DNA of 64,000 bases from Apostichopus japonicus (lineage: Eukaryota > Echinodermata > Holothuroidea > Aspidochirotida > Stichopodidae): assembly GCF_037975245.1 (NCBI RefSeq), contig NC_092562.1:7043501-7107500 (forward strand), in the 5' to 3' direction. The first letter of the stretch is position 1. Each line of letters opens with the position of its first letter. The notes below the pieces were generated by a model that was given only the letters and a program-made list of their open reading frames with translations, had not been told where the DNA came from and made no database searches. A program made the translations under genes and the position numbers. Shown here piece after piece: positions 22,955-33,329 of the stretch.

Positions 22955-23319
22955 CAGTGGCGTAGGAAGATACTTTTGAGTGAGGGGGCTGAAGACTGAT
23001 GGCCGGCCTGGGGGAGGGGTCTAAGGGGAGGGGTGTCCCCCTCCCCTTTGGAATTTTTTGGCATTTCCAGGTGGCCTCAGATGCAATTTGGTGCAATTTA
23101 GCACACTTCAACCCACCCACTCCATTTTGTATATAATTTTGCATTTTCACCTGGCCTTAGATGCAATTTGGTGCTCCAAATGAGCTTTTTCCTCATTTGG
23201 AAATGGAAAAGGGGTTTTCTGACTTGCGAAGCGGGGGGGGGGGGCGGAATGATACTTCCGCCGCTCCATATTTTTCACTGGGGGCTGGCGCCCCCCAGCC
23301 CCCGGTTCCTACGCCCTTG
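22955..23319 (+). mobile_element. Short hAT element (365 bp) with perfect 8-bp target duplication
   Basis: It begins CAGTGGCGTAGGAAG and ends TTCCTACGCCCTTG (inverted: CAAGGGCGTAGGAA). CCCCCAAA flanks both sides (22947-22954 and 23320-23327). The interior has the GGCCTGGGGGAGGGG block and a roughly 75-bp internal duplication beginning AGATGCAATTTGGTGC. A relative of the interior lies at 19770-19880. There is no coding sequence. Confidence 0.85.
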
Positions 23320-23587
23320 CCCCCAAATAAATTACACGGGCCCCCTAGGGGTCCTCGGACCCCAGTTTGAGTAACCTGGCTCTATGTGATGTATGAAAAC
23401 TTGCCGAAGTGTACAAAAGCTTTTACAAGAAGATGACTCTTGGCCAAAACCTGTACCCAGAGAAATTTAAATATTTAATATACATAGGCACGTTGCGACG
23501 AAATATCAGGTTGTGTTATGCGTGAACCAGGTTGCCTCATCTGTTCGCTAACGGCACGTTTCCGAAGCAAATCTTCCAAAAGTAAAG

Positions 23588-23632
23588 ATCGCTTCTCGGC
23601 CTTTTGGCTAAGATCATGTGTAGTATCTGTTC
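23588..23632 (+). ncRNA. U2 snRNA 5' domain fragment (chimeric)
   Basis: ATCGCTTCTCGGCCTTTTGG and the following CTAAGATCATGTGTAGTATC are the first ~45 nt of U2 snRNA, including the branch-point recognition sequence GTAGTA, with one difference from human (ATCATG for ATCAAG). After TGTTC the match stops: there is no Sm site and no stem-loops III or IV. The following 150 bases form short hairpins (TTCCC-TTTCG-AGGGGAA) but are unlike U2. A 19-bp sequence (TGTTCGCTAACGGCACGTT) occurs at 23542-23560 and again, one base different, at 23786-23804. This is a U2-headed SINE, a chimeric retrocopy or a truncated gene, not a normal U2 gene. Confidence 0.75.
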
Positions 23633-23805
23633 CCTTTCGAGGGGAATGGTGATGCACACTCGACGATGATCACACAGTCACAGTCCCGATGCAAGGGGCC
23701 TGGGGTTGAGAGCGGATCAGTCGTTCGGTAGTTTGGTTTTCGTGCCCAGGTTCTTTCCTAGGCGACTTTTTCTCAAAAAGTAATATGTTCGCTAACGGTA
23801 CGTTC

Positions 23806-25076
23806 TATAAGAGTGTGTTATTAAAACCTCATTCGCCCAAGATATATGAAGTTGTTCTTCGTCTTTGTCACTCCATTATGGCATCCGCCGCCGGATCAAT
23901 CTACAGTATGGTACATAAATGTCAGCTTGTCAGAAAATAGTTTGTTTTAGCATTTTCAGCATATTTCAGCAAGTAGCGTTTACCTCCGTAGAAGGCAAAG
24001 TGTAAATATTTGTCCTTATAACGTTTTCGCATTAATGTTGCAAGGTCCTTAGATGCTCCCAATTTGTAAAACATGTTCTTCGTCCAAAAAACAAAAACGA
24101 GACATGATAATGATGTCATTGTGTCATTTTTGTATTTCCTCAAAGTTTATAACATTAAAGTACCAAGCTATGAAGCCTGTTCTATGATTACACACAATTC
24201 TTTATATCCTCGTAGTTTATATCATATAAGTAGGGCCAAGCTTTGTTCTAAGTCGTAAAGATAAACAAATAATTCTAAGCAATAATGATGACGCCATCAG
24301 TCACCTGACTTACAAGAATTTTTCGTCACCTCAAACAGACAGGTACGGTACCAAATGAAACAAAAAAAAAATCCTTTTACTCTTAATCACAAATATACAC
24401 CAAAAAAAATCTAAGAAATAATGAAGATGTCACCCAGTCAGGTGGCTTAGATATGATGATCTATATGTTTATTTTCATATATAATACTGGTGCCAAACTT
24501 GACAAACAATAAATATTAACAAGGCATATCAATGACGCCACTGTGCGATTTAGGACGATTCTATTTTGGTTATCTCATATCCCTTCATGTAATATATAGG
24601 GAGATAAGATAATTTACTTCACCTAACATCATAAATGTCAGGAAGTATGTAAATGGGTCAGTGATTGCTTGAGTGTGTGTGTGAGCAAAGAAAGGGAGTC
24701 ATGCTGAAAAAAAAGTCCGATCAAGTTCAAACTGGTTGGGTAGGTGCCTGACTATGTAAGCTCGTGCTTGCGTTATTGATGACGTCATATGTCAGAGGTA
24801 AAAGTCACGAAACCTAAAACTTGGTTTTAGCTATATTCTGTTTGTCAACACGGAAGGAAAAAGTCATTCAATATGAGACGAATTTTAAAAAAAAGGACAT
24901 GTTTAGGGTCGGGGTCTAAGGTCAATTGAGGTGAAAGGGCAAATCGGTCCAACCTGTGCGAAAAGTGTGTCGCAGACCGTAAGTCCTGTTAAGTTCAATC
25001 TTCGTGCGTGACTTTTGCGAAAGATGGAAGGCTTTATTGCGCTCGCCGTTTTTTTTTTATTCCGGGGGAGCCCTGG
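23806..25076. other. Intergenic, nothing recognised
   Basis: AT-rich sequence with several GATGACG(TCA) words but no supported gene, RNA or repeat boundary. Confidence 0.5.
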
Positions 25077-25133
25077 AACCATTGTTCTAGGAGTTATTCT
25101 AGGAGGAGAACCATTGTTCTAGGAGCTAACCTA

Positions 25134-25365
25134 GGAGTGTTAGCTCAGTGGTTAACGCCGGTGCCTTTCTATCATAAGGTCCCGAGTTCAAGTCACTCCA
25201 AGATTAATGTATGTCGTCCAGTTACAGGGTTGTTGACAATTCACATTTTGGATGTTAATATGAATCTAAGAGACTGACTTCGGTCAGCTTGCGGCTTTGA
25301 TAAGCCAATGATGGCTTCTTCGCGAGTTCCTGCTTGCAGGAGGATTTAAAATACATACATTGTAG
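25134..25365 (+). mobile_element. tRNA-derived SINE
   Basis: The head (25134-25200) has pairing ends GGAGTG/CACTCC, an A box TAGCTCAGTGG (25141-25151) and a B box AGTTCAAGTCA (25185-25195). It is shorter than a tRNA, and the anticodon arm (GCCTT/AAGGT) has an 8-base loop. A non-tRNA body follows, with a UUCG-type hairpin CTGAC-TTCG-GTCAG (25274-25287), and then an AATACATACAT tail. Pol III would transcribe such an element; the reverse transcriptase would come from a partner LINE. Confidence 0.75.
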
Positions 25366-25569
25366 TCATTCATCTGTTGACCAAGTTTTGACCCCGACGG
25401 TGACCCCGACAGAGGTTTTTTCGAAGTACAACTTTGTCACAGACTTGGACCAGAGAAGACATTGCTGTGCGATTGATCGAAGGATTGTCAAGTATTTGAA
25501 CAAATTACTTCCTACGGCAAGTCTGTGCTTGTGCTGCCTGTTTGGAAAAGAGTATGCGCACGATTGTCT

Positions 25570-26390
25570 AACGTTTGTAGTAGAGTAACTTAGGCCTAGG
25601 CTAGTACCTGAAGCCTAGTAGTACGGCGTTAGCATTAACGTTGTAACCTGTAGATACTAAGCTCTAGGCGGAATCAGTCATTTAAATTCGTTTAGGGCCT
25701 CTAAGGCTGTAATATTGTGATGCCGTTGGTCATTATATTTGTCGCCCTCCATTTGTCGTAGGCTACATTACGTAATAATTACAGGTCACGTGATGTCTGC
25801 TCACCAGCTCAGCTGAAGCAGACCTCAAGACTTGTGACCAGTCTTCGCTCCCGATCTGAATCGTTTGGTTCGGCAGTAGCCCTGGCTCCGACCGTTGTGG
25901 TCGTACTTGTATCTGTCTTGTATTCGTCTTTTATACACTTTTGTACGTATCGTTATAGGACTCTACTTCGGTATGGAGACCTCGTTGGTGACCATTATCG
26001 TTAAGTGCATGTTTTCTACCTATTATTGAGGGCTTCGTGCCGATGTATTGTTTGTACCGTGGCTGGTTATAGTAATATATTGCGAAATCTACACAGCGCT
26101 TGTTCTTTACTCGTTTATCTATGTGTTATATTTTTTTGCATGTAATAGCGAGATTTAAGGCTCGTCGTTACTAACATACAACCATCCAAGTCGCATTTGT
26201 TTCCATACCACCACCAGTCCTCAGCAGGGAATATTTGGACGCCCCAGAATCTTAGACTGAGTTAGCGTTACAATATTAATACGTAAGCATTAATGTTATA
26301 GTAGTTGTACCAATATATTACTTGCAGTACCAATTTCTGTATTGAAAGTGCCACTGGGCTCGATAAAACTCTTTCTATCTATCTAGAAAG
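25570..26390 (+). other. Unclassified GC-shifted segment ending in a LINE-type tail
   Basis: No ORF. GGTCACGTGATG at 25784-25795 is an E-box close to the CLEAR palindrome. TCTTTTATACAC at 25926-25937 resembles a TATA region. GGGCTCGATAAAACTCTTTC followed by TATCTATCT (26352 onward) resembles a CR1/L2-type LINE 3' end with a short tetranucleotide tail. It may be an LTR or promoter remnant plus a LINE tail. Confidence 0.3.
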
Positions 26391-26439
26391 TATTTATAAC
26401 TTCCATTTTTGGTTTCGATGTAATCGTAACCTATGCAGT

Positions 26440-26770
26440 CATGCTGGCGGATGAGTGTGTGCGTGCGTGAGTGTGTGTGAGACGCCTTGCTTGTAAACAC
26501 TCAAGAAGGGAAGCTTGGACCAATATCATATTTGGTGAGTAGGTGTACCACATTAAGTAGAAGCAGGGAGGCTGGTAGAAGAACCATATTGCTTTTAGGG
26601 AAGGTCAAAGGTCATTTGGGGTCACTAGGGGTCAGATTGTGGAAATCTTATAAACATGATATCTCAAGAAGGGAAGCTTGGACCAATATCGTACTAACTA
26701 CTAAGTATGCAGTTGTGACACGTTCAGTACCAGAAGCATGTATAGTTTTTTAGAATGTCGAAGGTCATTT
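26440..26770 (+). repeat. AGGTCA-bearing dispersed repeat, left part
   Basis: It contains GTAAACACTCAAGAAGGGAAGC, a perfect AGGTCAAAGGTCA (26602-26614), TTTGGGGTCACTAGGGGTCAG and GATATCTCAAGAAGGGAAGC. It continues at 28457 beyond the inserted hAT element. Confidence 0.8.
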
Positions 26771-26778
26771 GGAGTCAC

Positions 26779-28448
26779 CCAGTGGCGTAGCCAGCGGGGG
26801 TGGGAGGGGGCGGGAGCCCCCCAGTTGAAATGCTCGCCCCCACTTGCCCCCCCCCCCAAATAGAATTATTGACTGAGAAAAAAAAACTTGAATGCACACT
26901 AAATATGTTGCTGGACCTATGTGCATATTACCATGGTTTTAATGCAATTGTTATTCTTTACCTTTTACCCAATTCTCTATCTGCGAAATTGGGTGGCCAA
27001 AATAAAAATCACTTCCATGGGAACATTGCCTTGAAAAAGAATTTGACCCAAGCAGCAGCGCAAAAAACGCCACTGTCTCTGTATTGTCAAATGTGGAACG
27101 GGTTGGCAATTTAATTAAACGGTCTCCGTGGCACTCACAAGCGGAGGCTACGTTCAGTTTTATGTTCACATGGTTATCCCTGATCCCTGGATTGTGTTCC
27201 GAAATGATTCACACGTGAGTGACGTGTATGGCAGAATGAATATCACAGTATTTAGAAACAATTTGCATTTTGACTGAAACTTACAACATGTTTTGCTACG
27301 CCTACGCGACCAATCGCGATGTGTTTCTTGGGTTAGGTACATTCAACACAGAACAGCCTAGTAGTCTATATACGTTTGTGTTTCCGTAGTGAGCTCAGAG
27401 GCCCGAGGTGACCAGACGTCCCCGATTTTCGGGGACAGTCCCCGATTACAGTGTGCTGTCCCCGATGAACAAGTGTCCCAGAAAATGTCCCCGATTCGTC
27501 AAAATGTTCAGGAATTTCGAAAATATCCCACATTATTAGTAAAATAATTGTAAAAACAAAATTTAGTCAAGTGTGCAGTCGCAGAACGGAACTTATAACC
27601 AGTATTTCAGGTGGGCCAGTGTAAAGTGGAAACACTGTTAAAAATATGCTAGATCGATCTAGCCTAGCACTCTTTCGACCGTATAAATGGCAACTACGGC
27701 GACACAACGACACTTAAAGTGTGAGCATGAGCAAATCACAAGCTCTCAAAGAACCACGTAAAGTAAGTGGATTTCATTTAAGAAAAAGCTACATTTTTGA
27801 AAATAAAATTGAATTAAAAAGTGCTTCAAAGTATCACCATTTTACATCTAAGCACCTTAGGCACTTGAAAATTTTCCCCTCCCCTTAAACCCCTCCCCCA
27901 TATCAGTCACACAATAAATGTTCCCGATTTCAGTCACGAAAATATGGTCACCTTAACTGTAATAGGGCGCGAAATTCGTCGATAAGTTCGCAGACAGTCA
28001 TCAGAATAGGCGAAATTAACCTTCGCTAGACTGTTTAAGTGAGCCCTAGAAAGTGCAAAAGAAGGGCCCGAAGGGGGAATGATAACACTTTTTGTTGATT
28101 GGGAGGGGGGGGTGGTTACACTCCCAGGCAAGTCAGATATCATGCTGATCATCTTTAAATACTGACAGAAAGAGCATAGTCTATTCAGATTTTTAAAGAG
28201 AATTATCAATGACTTTTTCAGTGATCTGTTTTATCGTTAATAATACCTATGTGGAAATAACATAAAACGTCAGCTAACTAGAGTGACCATCTGTACCCTA
28301 CATTGCTTACACAATACCCGATTTGCCACAGTTTGTCATGCAAACTGTTTGGTATGTCTTTTGTACTAGCTTAGTCTGCCCCACTAATCAGACCCTTCGC
28401 CCCCCCCCCTTTTGCCCCCTCAGATGGAAAAGTCTGGCTACGCCACTG
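26779..28448 (+). mobile_element. hAT element (1670 bp) with perfect termini and 8-bp target duplication
   Basis: Termini CAGTGGCGTAGCCAG and CTGGCTACGCCACTG are a perfect 15-bp inverted repeat. GAGTCACC flanks both sides (26771-26778 and 28449-28456). Removing the element restores TTTGGAGTCACC-AGACGCCAAATTG, the intact sequence at 17576-17600. There is no recognisable transposase. Inside lies another probable element (27396-27961). Mobilisation would need a transposase from elsewhere. Confidence 0.93.
27396..27961. mobile_element. Probable nested DNA element with GGTGACCA ends
   Basis: The left part reads AGGTGACCAGACGTCCCCGA, with repeated GTCCCCGAT words that fold on themselves. The right part is CGATTTCAGTCACG...ATGGTCACCTT. 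The inverted AGGTGACCA ends match for about 9 bp. No target duplication is visible, so the boundaries are approximate. Confidence 0.4.
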
Positions 28449-28835
28449 GAGTCACCAGACGCCAAATTGTGGAAACGTTGTCTCATAATATACCGTATTT
28501 ACCGTAAGTAGCTCATGGGCATCCGTAGAATCCGAAAGTAAACAAGTTGCCTATAGCTATACTGTGTCGTTCACTGCATACGTCGTTGCATTTCAAAGGT
28601 GTGCTATTTGTACATACGACGTTGCTATTGGAGTGAACGATACTAATTTGAATCATTGGGATTAGGCCTACGGTATATAGTTGCTTCCGTTGTTGAAGTT
28701 TTCTGTCGTATTTCGAATTGTCGAAATTCAGTCCAATTAAAAACTCAGGTTTGGAAGTAGTTACGTCGTTTACGAAAATTAACTGTCGCCAAGTTAGATT
28801 TTTATCAATGACTAATCTCAATGCGAATTAACTGT
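28449..28835 (+). repeat. AGGTCA-bearing dispersed repeat, right part
   Basis: Continuation of 26440-26770. ACCAGACGCCAAATTGTGGAAAC, then CTCATGGGCATCCGTAGAATC and TCTCAATGCGAA, align with 17580-17930. Confidence 0.75.
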
Positions 28836-29244
28836 GTAAAATGGTTCGCTATCTGCACGTGCATTATGTACGAGAAGTTTTCATGTGCGGAGATTGTTCG
28901 CAAACTTTACGGAACATTTATAAACACATAACGAGAGCGTCATTTAAAATCTAACATAACAATTTATTACAGGGAACGATTTAAGCTTACGAAGGACGTT
29001 ATGTTTTTTAAAGTATTCATAAATATGTTTTGTTCATATATTAATTTCTCAACCAAATAAAAAGTTTATTAAACAGTGATATCACGACGGCTTGGTTTTG
29101 CGCATGCAACCCCTTCAAAGAGTACAGTAGGCTACTAGCGACCCAGGTAGACTCCTAACAATAAACATGGGATATTCCCATCTGAAGTTTAGATATAAGA
29201 GCATTAAATTACTACAGCCTATAATAACAAACTTTTTACAAGTT

Positions 29245-29530
29245 GTAGGCACAAAGAAAATTACAAAAGAAATGGTGATTGATTTTAGGAAAGGAGATCA
29301 TGAACCTCCTCCTGTTGTTATCAAAGACCTGGCTGTAAACCGTGTCTCGTCCTATAAGTACCTTGGCGTAGTTTTGGATGATCAGCTGAATTGGCATGAC
29401 CACATTGATTATTTGGTAAGACGGATCAATCCAAGACTCTATTCCTTGCGGAAATTGAACACCTTCAACATCAGTAGAAACATTCTTTCTATTTTCTACA
29501 ATTCTGTGATTTTCAGTGTGTGGTCATATT
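29245..29530 (+). mobile_element. 5'-truncated LINE, reverse transcriptase C-terminal part (first half)
   Basis: The open frame reads KEMVIDFRKG, then RVSSYKYLGVVLDDQLNWHD and RRINPRLYSLRKL. This is the conserved region after the catalytic motif in reverse transcriptases of CR1/L2/jockey-type non-LTR retrotransposons. The catalytic YADD motif is not present, since the element is 5'-truncated near 29245. The frame is broken at 29531 by a DNA element and resumes in phase at 30601. Confidence 0.85.
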
Positions 29531-30595
29531 CAGGGGCGGGGGTCTGACTGGTCCAGCCGCGCCTGATCGAAAGACTATCTAAGCGGAGCGCCACCATCGG
29601 TTGGCGCGGAGCGTACCAGAAAATTTTTGGCTTTACAAACCCCCCCAGATGGCCGGAAACGGCACTTCCCGAGTATTCTAAGCTGCATGTACCTAGCCTG
29701 AAAATATGGATCTCATGTCTGCAATTTCTCAATTGATGAGAAAAAAACAATCTATGAAATATGGTAATACATATCAGATGAGTTGAGATGATACAAAAAT
29801 CATAATGCCTTTAGCCACCAATCCCTCTCCCGTTCCGTCACCACTGTTTGATGCAGGGCCGGATCCAGGATTCTGGAAGGGTGAGGGGTTTGGCCTCCAG
29901 TGATCCTAGGGTCTAAGGGGAGTGGGTTTCCCTCTATCCATTGTGAAATTCTTGGATATTTAAGTACAACAGGGAACCCCCTTCAATTTAGCCATTCAAA
30001 GCACCTACAAAAACTCACTCGAAATGTATCTGCATCAGTACGAGTTAGCTAGTTTTATTGATGATCTATTCATGGTAGATTGGAGAGAACAAACGCCGTG
30101 GATGTTTCTCAATGAACTTTCGGACCACTTCGTCAGTGTCGATATGAGTGTTATAATACGTGTGCATGAGAACAAGAGCTGTGAGACGTTCCTTGCCGAT
30201 TGTTGATCGGAGAACAGTTTTATGCCTTCTCACCGCAGAAAACGATCTCTCATGAAGAATTCGTCGGCGCATCCTATGCAGCCTACCGCTCTGCCACCTC
30301 ACCGCCCAAAACAATTCGAACACCACCTCAATTTTGAAACTTTTCGGTCTGAAAAATGAGATTTTTAGGCTTTTTTTGCACGTGTAGCACGCGTGCACAC
30401 TATAGTTCATTTGACGGAAAAGACACACCTGGCTGACTTGTAAGGATAACCGCCCTTCTGACGTCCTACATGTTTAAAATTGGCGTTTAATTTAATTATT
30501 TTTTCTCTCTCTTTTTTTTTCTCTTTTTTTTTCTCTTTTTTTGGCCAAGAGCAGGGGGGGTCCGGACCCCCTGGACCCCCCTGGATCCGCGCCTG
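29531..30595 (-). mobile_element. hAT element (1065 bp) inserted in a LINE, 5-bp target duplication
   Basis: Ends are CAGGGGCGG and CCGCGCCTG, flanked by ATATT on both sides (29526-29530 and 30596-30600). It shares the subterminal block ACTATCTAAGCGGAGCGCCA with the elements at 18136 and 20500. It includes a hAT transposase C-terminal fragment on the minus strand and a pyrimidine-rich patch at 30500-30545. Excision in silico restores the LINE frame. Confidence 0.85.
30069..30428 (-). pseudogene. hAT transposase C-terminal (dimerisation) fragment
   Basis: HERSFSAVRRHKTVLRSTIG, then KERLTALVLMHTYYNTHIDTDEVV, fits the hAT dimerisation motif (ERSFSALRR-KTYLRSTM--ERL-GLALL-IHRDI-VD-EEV) of ZMYM/TTF-type transposases. 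The N-terminal zinc finger and DDE core are missing. It belongs to the 29531-30595 insertion and reads toward that element's 29531 end. Confidence 0.8.
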
Positions 30596-31137
30596 ATATT
30601 GCCTTAATTGTTGGGGAGGTAATGTCAATGGTACCGACAGAAGACGGATAGATTCTATTATAAGCCAAGTCAGTCGCATCCTAGGCGAACGTCAGCAGTC
30701 AGTGAACACCTCATATCATCTTCACCTTCAAAGTAAACTTGCTGGGGTTCTCAACAACAGTAGCCACCCTCTACACATTAATTTGGAAAGTGCAATAATA
30801 CCCCGCAGTGGGCGGATGAGACTACCCCGTGCCGTTACGAATCGTTACAAATCCTCCTTTATCCCTCGTTGTATTAGACTTCATAATCAATCTTTTACTC
30901 GTTAGGTCAGTAATCTTGCTCATTGTGCAATCCAATGTTTCACAAGTATATCTGGTGCTGTTTTACTGTATTTTGTATTTTACCGTTTTTACGTATCTTG
31001 CCAGCTTTGTTTTAAGTCTTATGTCTTAGTATTTGAGAGTCTGATATATTTTGTGTGTATTTTATGTACTGTACGTATGTTTTATATTGTGAGCAATAAA
31101 TTGCCCAGCTTGGGATGCAATAAAGAGAATCTGAATC
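30596..31137 (+). mobile_element. LINE second half: ORF C-terminus and 3' UTR
   Basis: After the insertion, the frame continues CWGGNVNGTDRRRIDSII and on to NNSSHPLHINLESAIIPRSG and RLPRAVTNRYKSSFIPR, ending at TAG (30903-30905). This SSHPLH...IPRSGR...RTNRYKSSFIP tail is typical of these LINEs. The 3' UTR ends with GCAATAAAGAGAATCTGAATC near 31137. Confidence 0.85.
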
Positions 31138-31599
31138 AGGCCAACTGCTTTATTCCGAGTTTCGCGATATTAAAATTCATAAGTTAATGACACAAGACCC
31201 CTTTAGAGTTGATCTGCAGAATACAAATACATTATTATCTGTCAAGTTGGTAAAACATAGTATGTCTTTTTGTCTAGTGTGTCACATTCATATAAGATTA
31301 TTCATGTAGCATCATCGAAACCACACTGCAATTTTGCTGTCTGGTTGGTTCCCAAGTCATTCTAGGGTGTGCGTCTATTATCGTAGTTGTTTCACATGAA
31401 AACCATTATGTGGAAAGGAAAGCTGGTATGCGTCTCATGTTTGCTATCTATGCATTATTTATGAATACAAGAAGGCTATTCCGGTAAATCTGAATACCAT
31501 TTAGGGTGCAAATAAAGAAAAGGAAAACTATATTCAACAGGTTAGCTCAAGGAAAACCTTACACAATCCTTGATTTAGGATTGCTGGTATACAATTTTG

Positions 31600-31815
31600 A
31601 GTACACATCTAGTCAGTAGTAGCCAAATGGGGAAACTTTGTTGGCAAGATATCTCACGACGGAAGGCAAACCACATGGTTCACATGAAACTGACAGTTGT
31701 GGTTATGTACGGCACATGTGTGTATGTGTGCTTGGGACACCTAGCTTGTAAACAATAACTCAAGGAGGAAAGCTTGTACTTCATATAGCCTGAAGTGTTA
31801 TCTATTATGAGTAAA
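31600..31815 (+). repeat. AGGTCA-family repeat, diverged fragment without AGGTCA
   Basis: GTATGTGTGCTTGGGACACC, CTTGTAAACAATAACTCAAGG and GGAAAGCTTGTACTTCATA match the head-proximal module of the family. Confidence 0.55.
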
Positions 31816-31875
31816 AGATGTATAGCGCCACCACCAGGGGGATCAACGTGGCGGCATCCATGTCTGTACGATACT

Positions 31876-32967
31876 TACGGAAGCGTAGAAAGGACATTGC
31901 ATTGACGAGTTACCAACTTGACAAAACGACAATTATCTGCAAATTGACGAGTTGACGAGATGGTAACGTGACAAAATTCAGAAAATTGACGTTTTGACGA
32001 GATAACGGATCTCGTCAATGCAACAATTTTGTCATCTTGTCGAGATGGTATACGTAGTAAGTGTGCAACTCGTCGATTTGCAAAAATTTTTGAATTGACG
32101 AGATCCGTTATCTCGTCAACTCGTCAATTTTCTGAATTTTGTCATCTTGTCGAGATGGTAGTAAGTGTGCAACTCGTCAATTTGCAGAAAATTGTTGCAT
32201 TGACGAGATCCGTTATCTCGTCAAAACGTCAAGTTTCTGAATTTTGTCATCTTGTCGAGATGGTAGTAAGTGTGCAACTCGTCAATTTGCAGAAAATTGT
32301 TGCATTGACGAGATCCGTTATCTCGTCAAAACGTCAATTTTCTGAATTTTGTCATCTTGTCGAGATGGTAGTAAGTGTGCAACTCGTCAATTTGCAGAAA
32401 ATTGTTGCATTGACGAGATCCGTTATCTCGTCAAAACGTCAAGTTTCTGAATTTTGTCATCTTGTCGAGATGGTAGTAAGTGTGCAACTCGTCAATTTGC
32501 AGAAAATTGTTGCATTGACGAGATCCGTTATCTCGTCAAAACGTCAATTTTCTGAATTTTGTCATCTTGTCGAGATGGTAGTAAGTGTGCAACTCGTCAA
32601 TTTACAGAAAATTGTTGCATTGACGAGATCCGTTATCTCGTCAACTCGCCAATTTTCTGAATTTTGTCATCTTGTCGAGATGGTAGTAAGTGTGCAACTC
32701 GTCAATTTGCAGAAAATTGTTGCATTGACGAGATCCATTATCTCGTCAATGCATCAATTTTCTGAAGTTTGTCGAGATGGTAGTAAGTGTGCAACTCGTC
32801 AATTTGCAGAAAATTGATGCATTGACGAGATCCATTATCTCGTCAATGCATCAATTTTCTGAATTTTGTCGAGATGGTAGTAAGTGTGCAACTCGTCAAT
32901 TTGCAGATAATTGTCGTTTTGTCAAGTTGGTAACTCGTCAATGCAATGTCCCTTCTACGCTTCCGTA
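31876..32967. mobile_element. Foldback element with ~78-bp terminal inverted repeats and 105-bp internal tandem repeats
   Basis: Ends TACGGAAGCGTAG and CTACGCTTCCGTA continue inward as an inverted repeat of about 78 bp with one mismatch. GATACT flanks both sides (31870-31875 and 32968-32973). Between them about nine tandem units occur, exactly 105 bp apart at 32141, 32246, 32351, 32456, 32561 and 32666. Each unit has its own small inverted repeats (ACGAGAT-CCGTT-ATCTCGT). As 105 is a multiple of 3, one frame stays open for 262 codons; I regard that as an artefact. There is no transposase, so it must be non-autonomous. Confidence 0.9.
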
Positions 32968-33129
32968 GATACTTGTTAAACGTTTGTAAATAAAAGGCAC
33001 CGTTTGCTAATACAGGCTTACTGTCATCTTTCCAACAAACAGAGACAACTCTCAGAGGCAGTGAGGAAGCCATAATCCGACCTAGCCTAGTTGGCATATG
33101 GATGCACTATGCTTGGTAGCTGTGCTCTA

Positions 33130-33325
33130 CTGCTTTTAGTAGAGGTAATTTTTGATAGCAGATAAAAAGTCCAACAAACTTGTAAAGACTCTAACTCAAG
33201 TGGGGATGCTTCTACTTCATTTAGGCCTATCTGTATTCTATGTGAAAGTCACATGTGATTTGCATTCAACTGAGTGTCCATATGTCAAAAGTATGTAAAC
33301 ATGATATCTCAAGATTGAATTTAAG
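33130..33325 (+). repeat. AGGTCA-family repeat, diverged fragment
   Basis: CAACAAACTTGTAAAGACTC, AACTCAAGTGGGGATGC and GTAAACATGATATCTCAAGA follow the family's module order. Confidence 0.55.
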
Positions 33326-33329
33326 GGAG

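Larger units (their letters stand above)
19693..23378 (-). mobile_element. Old hAT element, deleted and twice interrupted
   Basis: The left end (TAGGTTCTCAAGCTTTTT, then CCATGGACCCC) and right end (GGACCCCAGTTTGAGTAACCTGG) resemble inverted copies of CAGNGGTTCTCAAACT, a common terminus of Charlie/ZBED-type hAT elements. Between them lies a hAT transposase remnant at 22572-22901. Insertions at 20500-22490 and 22955-23319 interrupt it. The outer boundaries are inferred from terminal resemblance only. Confidence 0.4.

Noticed and set aside
23588-23632. Functional U2 snRNA gene
   Set aside because: Only the first ~45 nt match; the Sm site and 3' stem-loops are missing.
25134-25200. Functional tRNA gene
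   Set aside because: Too short, with an 8-base anticodon loop and an immediate SINE body and ATACAT tail.
32029-32817. 262-codon ORF with 35-residue repeats (EFCHLVEMVVSVQLVNLQKI...)
   Set aside because: The 105-bp tandem unit is a multiple of three, which keeps one frame open. It lies wholly inside a foldback element and has no family resemblance.
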